Part shown: positions 59,538-64,000 of the stretch, one piece after another
Numbering within the stretch: the first letter of the stretch is position 1
How the letters are laid out: each line of letters opens with the position of its first letter
Assembly (NCBI GenBank): GCA_000750105.3
Contig: JPHH03000047.1
Span: 1-64,000 of the forward strand
Direction: 5' to 3'
Source: Tolypocladium sp. Sup5 PDA-1
Taxonomy: Eukaryota > Ascomycota > Sordariomycetes > Hypocreales > Ophiocordycipitaceae
DNA: 64,000 nt
The notes under the pieces: generated by a model
Seen by the model: the letters and a program-made list of their open reading frames with translations, nothing else
What the model was told of the DNA's origin: nothing
Databases searched by the model: none
Position numbers and translations under genes: made by a program

Positions 59538-62500
59538 ATGGATCTTGACATGGCATGCATCGAGTCGGCTAAGCCGAAGAAGTCCAAGTCAATGCGACCA
59601 TGGGGTCGCTGCTTCGAGCGCAACATACCGCCTGTGCCCGAGGAGAGACAGATTTCACCGGAATCTCAGGCAGGAGTCCTGAGTAAACTGACGTTTGGCT
59701 GGATGGGACCACTGATGGCTGTAAGCCGAGCCGGGCGTCTCTCTCGGACGAGCGTCTTCGTTCCCTATGCGCCGTTATATGCTAACCAGCCTCCCATTCA
59801 ACTAGATAGGCTACCGGCGCCCGCTCCAACTCAACGACATTCCGCTCATCAATCCCTCGAGAAGGGTACAGGGCCACAGTGCTGCTTTTAACACGCATTT
59901 CGCGGCTGCTGTTACCTCGGACGGTGTCAAGCATCCCCTCTTTATCTCTCTCCACAAGACCTTCGCATGCGAGTTCTGGATCGGCGGGCTCTATCGTCTA
60001 CTCGCCGACCTCTTCACCGTTGCAAGCCCTTATACTCTTCGTTATCTAATCCAGTTCGCTCAGGACAGTTATGTTGCGCGCATTCCTGGAAGCGATCAAG
60101 AGCCTCCGCCGCTCAATAGAGGCATTGGACTGCTGGTGGGCATTGTCCTGATGCAGATCTTGCTGAGCTTGTGCCAGAACCATTTCCTGTATCGCGGGCA
60201 GATGGTTGGCGGACAGGTCAGGGCGGTGTTGACTGCGAAAATCCTAGACAAGAGTTTCAACATCTCTGGGCGAGCTAGGGCTGGAGGGATAACTGCCCCC
60301 ATAGGGGAAGGTCGTCAGACGCCGCAGGAATCCGTCCAGCCGACAGACTTGGATCGACGCCAGGAGAAAGGAAAGGAGACCGATGGAAACGTGGTGAAAG
60401 CCTTCGTCAACGAGAAGTCTACCTTGTCTTCCTCGTCTCCTCCCGACAACCCTCACCAGAACAGGCAAATGACTGAGCCTCAATACGACCAAGGCTGGGC
60501 CAATGGCGGTGTCATCAACCTTGTGTCCGTGGATGCTCATCGAATTGATCAGTGCATCAGCATGGTCCACGTGGTGTGGACCTCGCCTATCATGATCCTT
60601 ATCTGCATGGCCCTGCTCATCGTCAACCTTTCTTACTTCGCTCTGGCTGGTCTGGGATGTCTCATTGTCGCCATGATCATCCTCATCCTCACCGTAAAGG
60701 CGCTTTACGTCCGTCGTGAGGCCATGAACGTGATTACCGACGCCCGTGTTAGCCTGACGCAAGAAGTCCTGCAGGCTATTCGGCTGGTTAAGTATTTCAG
60801 CTGGGAGGAAAGCTTCATTGTGCGTCTGGTTGGGGTTAGGGACGAAGAAACACGCAAGCTGCAGGTATTTAGGGCAGGGTCTGCCCACCCTGGTAGCCAT
60901 GTCGTTTTCTCGAGCGTCGCGCTATTCGGTTCCTTGCTCATGCCTACCGCCTACCTACCCGGATGTCTAGGCCAGGCATCTGACGCATGGGCGAGTTTGA
61001 AGAGAATTGAGGATTATCTCCTGGCAGAGGAGGTGGAGGACTTGGATGTCGACAAAGAGATGGAGGATGCCGTGACTATTGAAGAGGCGGAATTCACGTG
61101 GGAAAGAAGTCATGTTGCCACCGACACAACTCCTCTAGGTCCCGTGAACAAAGCGGCAAGCAGACGGGCCTCATCGGAACTCACTCCAGGAGCAAGCACG
61201 CTTGCTCACGACAGGTCTACTACTCCGTTCATCTTGCCTTCATTCTCCCTAAGCATCCGCCGCGGCGAGCTCCTCCCGATTGTTGGCTGCATCGGATGCG
61301 GGAAAACCTCTCTTCTATCGGCTCTGGCAGGCGACATGCGCAAGGTACATGGCCCTCTCAAATTCGCCTCGGAAATGGCCTTTTGTCCGCAAACAGCATG
61401 GATCCAGAACGCCACTGTGCGAGACAATAGCCTTATTGATTCGTCTTATAACCCTGAGTGGTACGACATCGTCATCTCTACGTGCCAACTCCGTCGGGAT
61501 TTGGAGATGCTTCCCCGAGGCGACGTCATAGAGATCGGGGAGCGAGGAATTAACTTGAGTGGTGGGCAGAAGCAGAGAGTCAGCTTGGCACGAGCGATGT
61601 ACTCAAAAGCGGACGTGCTGTTGCTGGACGATCCACTAAGTGCAGTGGACCCATACGTACGTTGGGCGAGCCATCTTCGAAGAGGCAATCCTTGGGGCTC
61701 TTCATGCGAAGACAAGGATTCTGGCGACTCATCAGGCCCATGTGCTCAGTCGTTGTGATCGGATACTTTGGTTGGAAGAGGGCAGGGTAAAAGCCTTGGA
61801 CACCTTTGAGACACTGATAAAGAAATACCCAGAATTTGGCGATTTGGTTAAGGAAGCTGAGGGTCATCGGAGCGAAGCATCCTTGAAGGAAGAGGAGGCC
61901 GAGAAACGTGGCCATGCCGGAAGATTTAAGGAAGAGACTGCTGCCTTGAAGAATCTATCCGAAGACGACACCTTGCCCATTCTCATGCAAGCCGAGGACC
62001 AAGCCGTCGATGGCATCCCTTGGGCTGTTTACACCTCTTATATTGCGTCCTCTCGCAGCTTCATCCCCGTCATCCTAGCCATCCCGCTTCTTTGTCTGGC
62101 ACAAGGCGACAGCATCCACTGCGGGCTCTGGCTCGCCTGGTGGGCATCTGACAGGTTCGGCCTTAGCCTCCACACTTACGTCGCCATCTATGCCGCCCTC
62201 GCTGTCACACAGGGTCTTCTACTCTACCTCTTCGGTCTTTGCGTTGCCATCTGCTGCACTAGCTCTAGCAACGCCATGCTTAACAGAGCGACTGAAAGAG
62301 TTTTGAGGGCGCCAGTTCAGTTTTTCGATACCACACCTCTGGGACGGATCACTAATCGCTTCTCCAAGGACATCGATGTGATGGATTATTCCCTGCCGGA
62401 GGCGCTGAGGCTGTTCATGGTGTTAACCGCCATTATTTTGAGCATTTTTGCGCTCATCCCGGCCTACTTCCATTGGTTTGCCATCGCCCTGGGTCCCCTC

Positions 62501-63735
62501 GTTATAATCTTTTTCCTCTCTGCGGCTTACTACCGTACCTTGGCGCGCGAAATCAAGCGCCACGGAGCTGTCCTGCGTAGTGTTGTCGTCGCCCGCTTCT
62601 CCGAGACCCTCGCCGGCGTGACCACGATCCGCACATACTCGATGCAAGCACAGTTTGCCAAGTCGCTGCAGCTTGCCATCGACGACATGAACAGCGCCAA
62701 CTTTTTGACCTTCTCTAACCAGAGATGGTTGGCACTTCGGTTGGATTCCGTCGGAATCCTATTGATCGTTACGTGTGGAGTTTTAGCCATGGTGGAGAGA
62801 TTCACCCAGTCCCCAGCCATCTCAGGCCTCGTTCTAAGCTACGCCCTAGGCGCCTTGCAAGTCCTTCAATTCATCCTCCGCCAATGGGCAGACGCGGAGA
62901 ACGCGATGAATGCCACGGAACGGATTTATGCTTACGGCTCCGGTAACAGTCTCCCTGTTGAGGGCAACAACGGCAAACCGGCCGTATCCACCGCAGCCTC
63001 CTGGCCAGAGCAAGGAGCCATCACTTTCTCAGATGTGCATATGCGCTATCGTCCCGGCCTCCCCGAGGTGCTGCGCGGCTTCAACCTAGTTGTCAAGCCC
63101 GGTGAGCACATCGCTATCGTGGGCCGCACGAGTGCAGGGAAGTCGTCCCTAATTGGCGCCTTGTTCCGGGTGTGCGAGCTCTCCAGAGGTTGCATCTCCA
63201 TCGACGGCGTTGACGTCTCTCGAATCCCACTAACAGATCTACGCTCTCGCCTATCCATTCAACCCCAAGACTCGATCCTCTTCCGCGGCAGCGTCCGCTC
63301 TAACCCCGACCCCTTCCACGGGCACACTGATGAAGAGCTCTGGCTCGCCCTCCGTGGGGCCTGGCTGGCTGATACCGTGCATCTGGACGATGTTGTCGAA
63401 GAAGAAGGGTTAAATTTCTCACATGGGCAACGCCAACAGCTCGGTCTGGCGCGGCTTCTTGCCAGGGGCAGCAAAGTAGTCGTTTGCGACGAGGCCACAT
63501 CGAGCGTGGACTTGGAGACAGACGATAAGATTCAGCGGACTATAGTCGAATCATTCAAGGGCAGACGGTGTTAACCGTGGCGCATCGCATACGCACTGTT
63601 ATCTACTATGATAGGGTGTGTGTGATAGAACAGGGCAAGATTATAGAGCTTGGGACACCGAGGGAGTTATGGGGCTTAGGAGGTGTGTTTAGGGGGATGT
63701 GTGAGACGAGTGGGATTTTACAGAATGAGCTCTAA
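59538..63735 (+). pseudogene. ABCC-type multidrug transporter gene with two frameshifts
   Basis: The first exon is 59538-59720 and the second begins at 59806; together they start PPVPEERQISPE...KLTFGWMGPLM|IGYRRPLQLNDI, the ABCC/Yor1-like N-terminus without TMD0. NBD1 has Walker A GCIGCGKTS, signature LSGGQKQR and Walker B LLLDDPLSAVD. TMD2 and NBD2 follow, with Walker A GRTSAGKSS, an unusual signature FSHGQRQQ, Walker B VVVCDEATSSVD and the H-loop AHRI. Two breaks: ACGTACGT at 61655-61662 looks like a 4-bp duplication that shifts frame right after the D-loop of NBD1; a missing base near 63565 shifts frame before the H-loop. About 25 residues also seem absent in TMD1 near 60.87 kb. Otherwise the sequence is well kept, so the loss is recent or reflects sequence errors. 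Confidence 0.82.
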
Positions 63736-64000
63736 CGTATTCCACAAGCTCCCGGACTAGTCTAAATACCAATAGAAATTGGGAGTTTCCGCTATATAAA
63801 TGCTAGCGTAATTATAGGCATAGTTTGTTAGAGTGATGGTACAGACCTCTGACTAAGAAAATAGAAAACACAAAAATATAGAGGAATAACTAGGGGATCT
63901 AACAGTCGGCAAGCATAAAAGATGCAGAAGACCCAACTACACGGTCTATACTTCGCTCTAGGGTAGCAGAGAGGTCGACTGGCTCGCGAGGTCCCGTTTT
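63736..64000. other. Transporter 3' flank
   Basis: AT-rich 3' flank grading into TAG/CTA-rich sequence that resembles the decayed repeats. No gene supported. Confidence 0.4.

Overview
The window reads as a filamentous ascomycete chromosome, most likely Pezizomycotina and plausibly Sordariomycetes/Hypocreales; the exact taxon is inference. Support: multi-exon genes with short GT-AG introns (mostly 50-150 bp), secreted proteins with LysM, CBM18 and CBM66-like modules, a GH55-type beta-helix protein, an ABCC transporter, a Tad1/I-like LINE, and repeats carrying repeat-induced-point-mutation-like C-to-T damage. No tRNA, rRNA or CRISPR array was found.

Layout. 1-8.0 kb is a heavily mutated repeat, coding on the minus strand, whose first fossil protein carries a ParB-like motif. 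At 8.3-8.85 kb lies an array of a 20-bp perfect palindrome with a 57-bp period. 8.98-14.74 kb (minus) is an eight-exon gene for a secreted 1,663-residue fusion: NucA/NucB-like DNase module, GH55-like double beta-helix, Pro-rich linker and a Cys-rich C-terminal module ending in HDEL. It is followed by a soluble 240-aa protein of unknown function (15.6-16.3 kb) and a LysM/3xCBM18/3xCBM66-like secreted protein (17.7-20.5 kb). 20.5-31 kb is gene-poor: a solo LTR inside an inverted copy of the 2-kb fossil repeat, and two small secreted proteins.

31.0-41.0 kb repeats the same plan: a broken GH55-like gene on the minus strand without the DNase module and with a PI-PLC-like C-terminal module, then a small four-helix membrane protein, a gene remnant, and an intact LysM(x3)/2xCBM66-like gene. 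41.9-47.6 kb holds a polytopic membrane protein and two convergent serine beta-lactamase-fold genes. 48.3-51.2 kb has a broken Rossmann-fold gene and a small secreted cysteine-rich protein. 51.3-56.8 kb is a LINE (ORF1 little mutated, ORF2 heavily mutated). 58.7-63.7 kb holds a truncated membrane-protein gene and an ABCC transporter gene carrying two frameshifts.

How the genes may work together. The two GH55/LysM loci share one carrier (GH55 beta-helix plus a wall-binding LysM/CBM partner) but differ at both ends of the large protein and in the small gene between. That pattern, with HDEL on the intact copy, resembles a killer-toxin or polymorphic-toxin system: wall binding, delivery of a variable effector end, and possibly cognate self-protection by the intervening gene. 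The architecture is seen in the sequence; the toxin/immunity role is inference. All exon joins were deduced by hand from splice motifs and reading frame.
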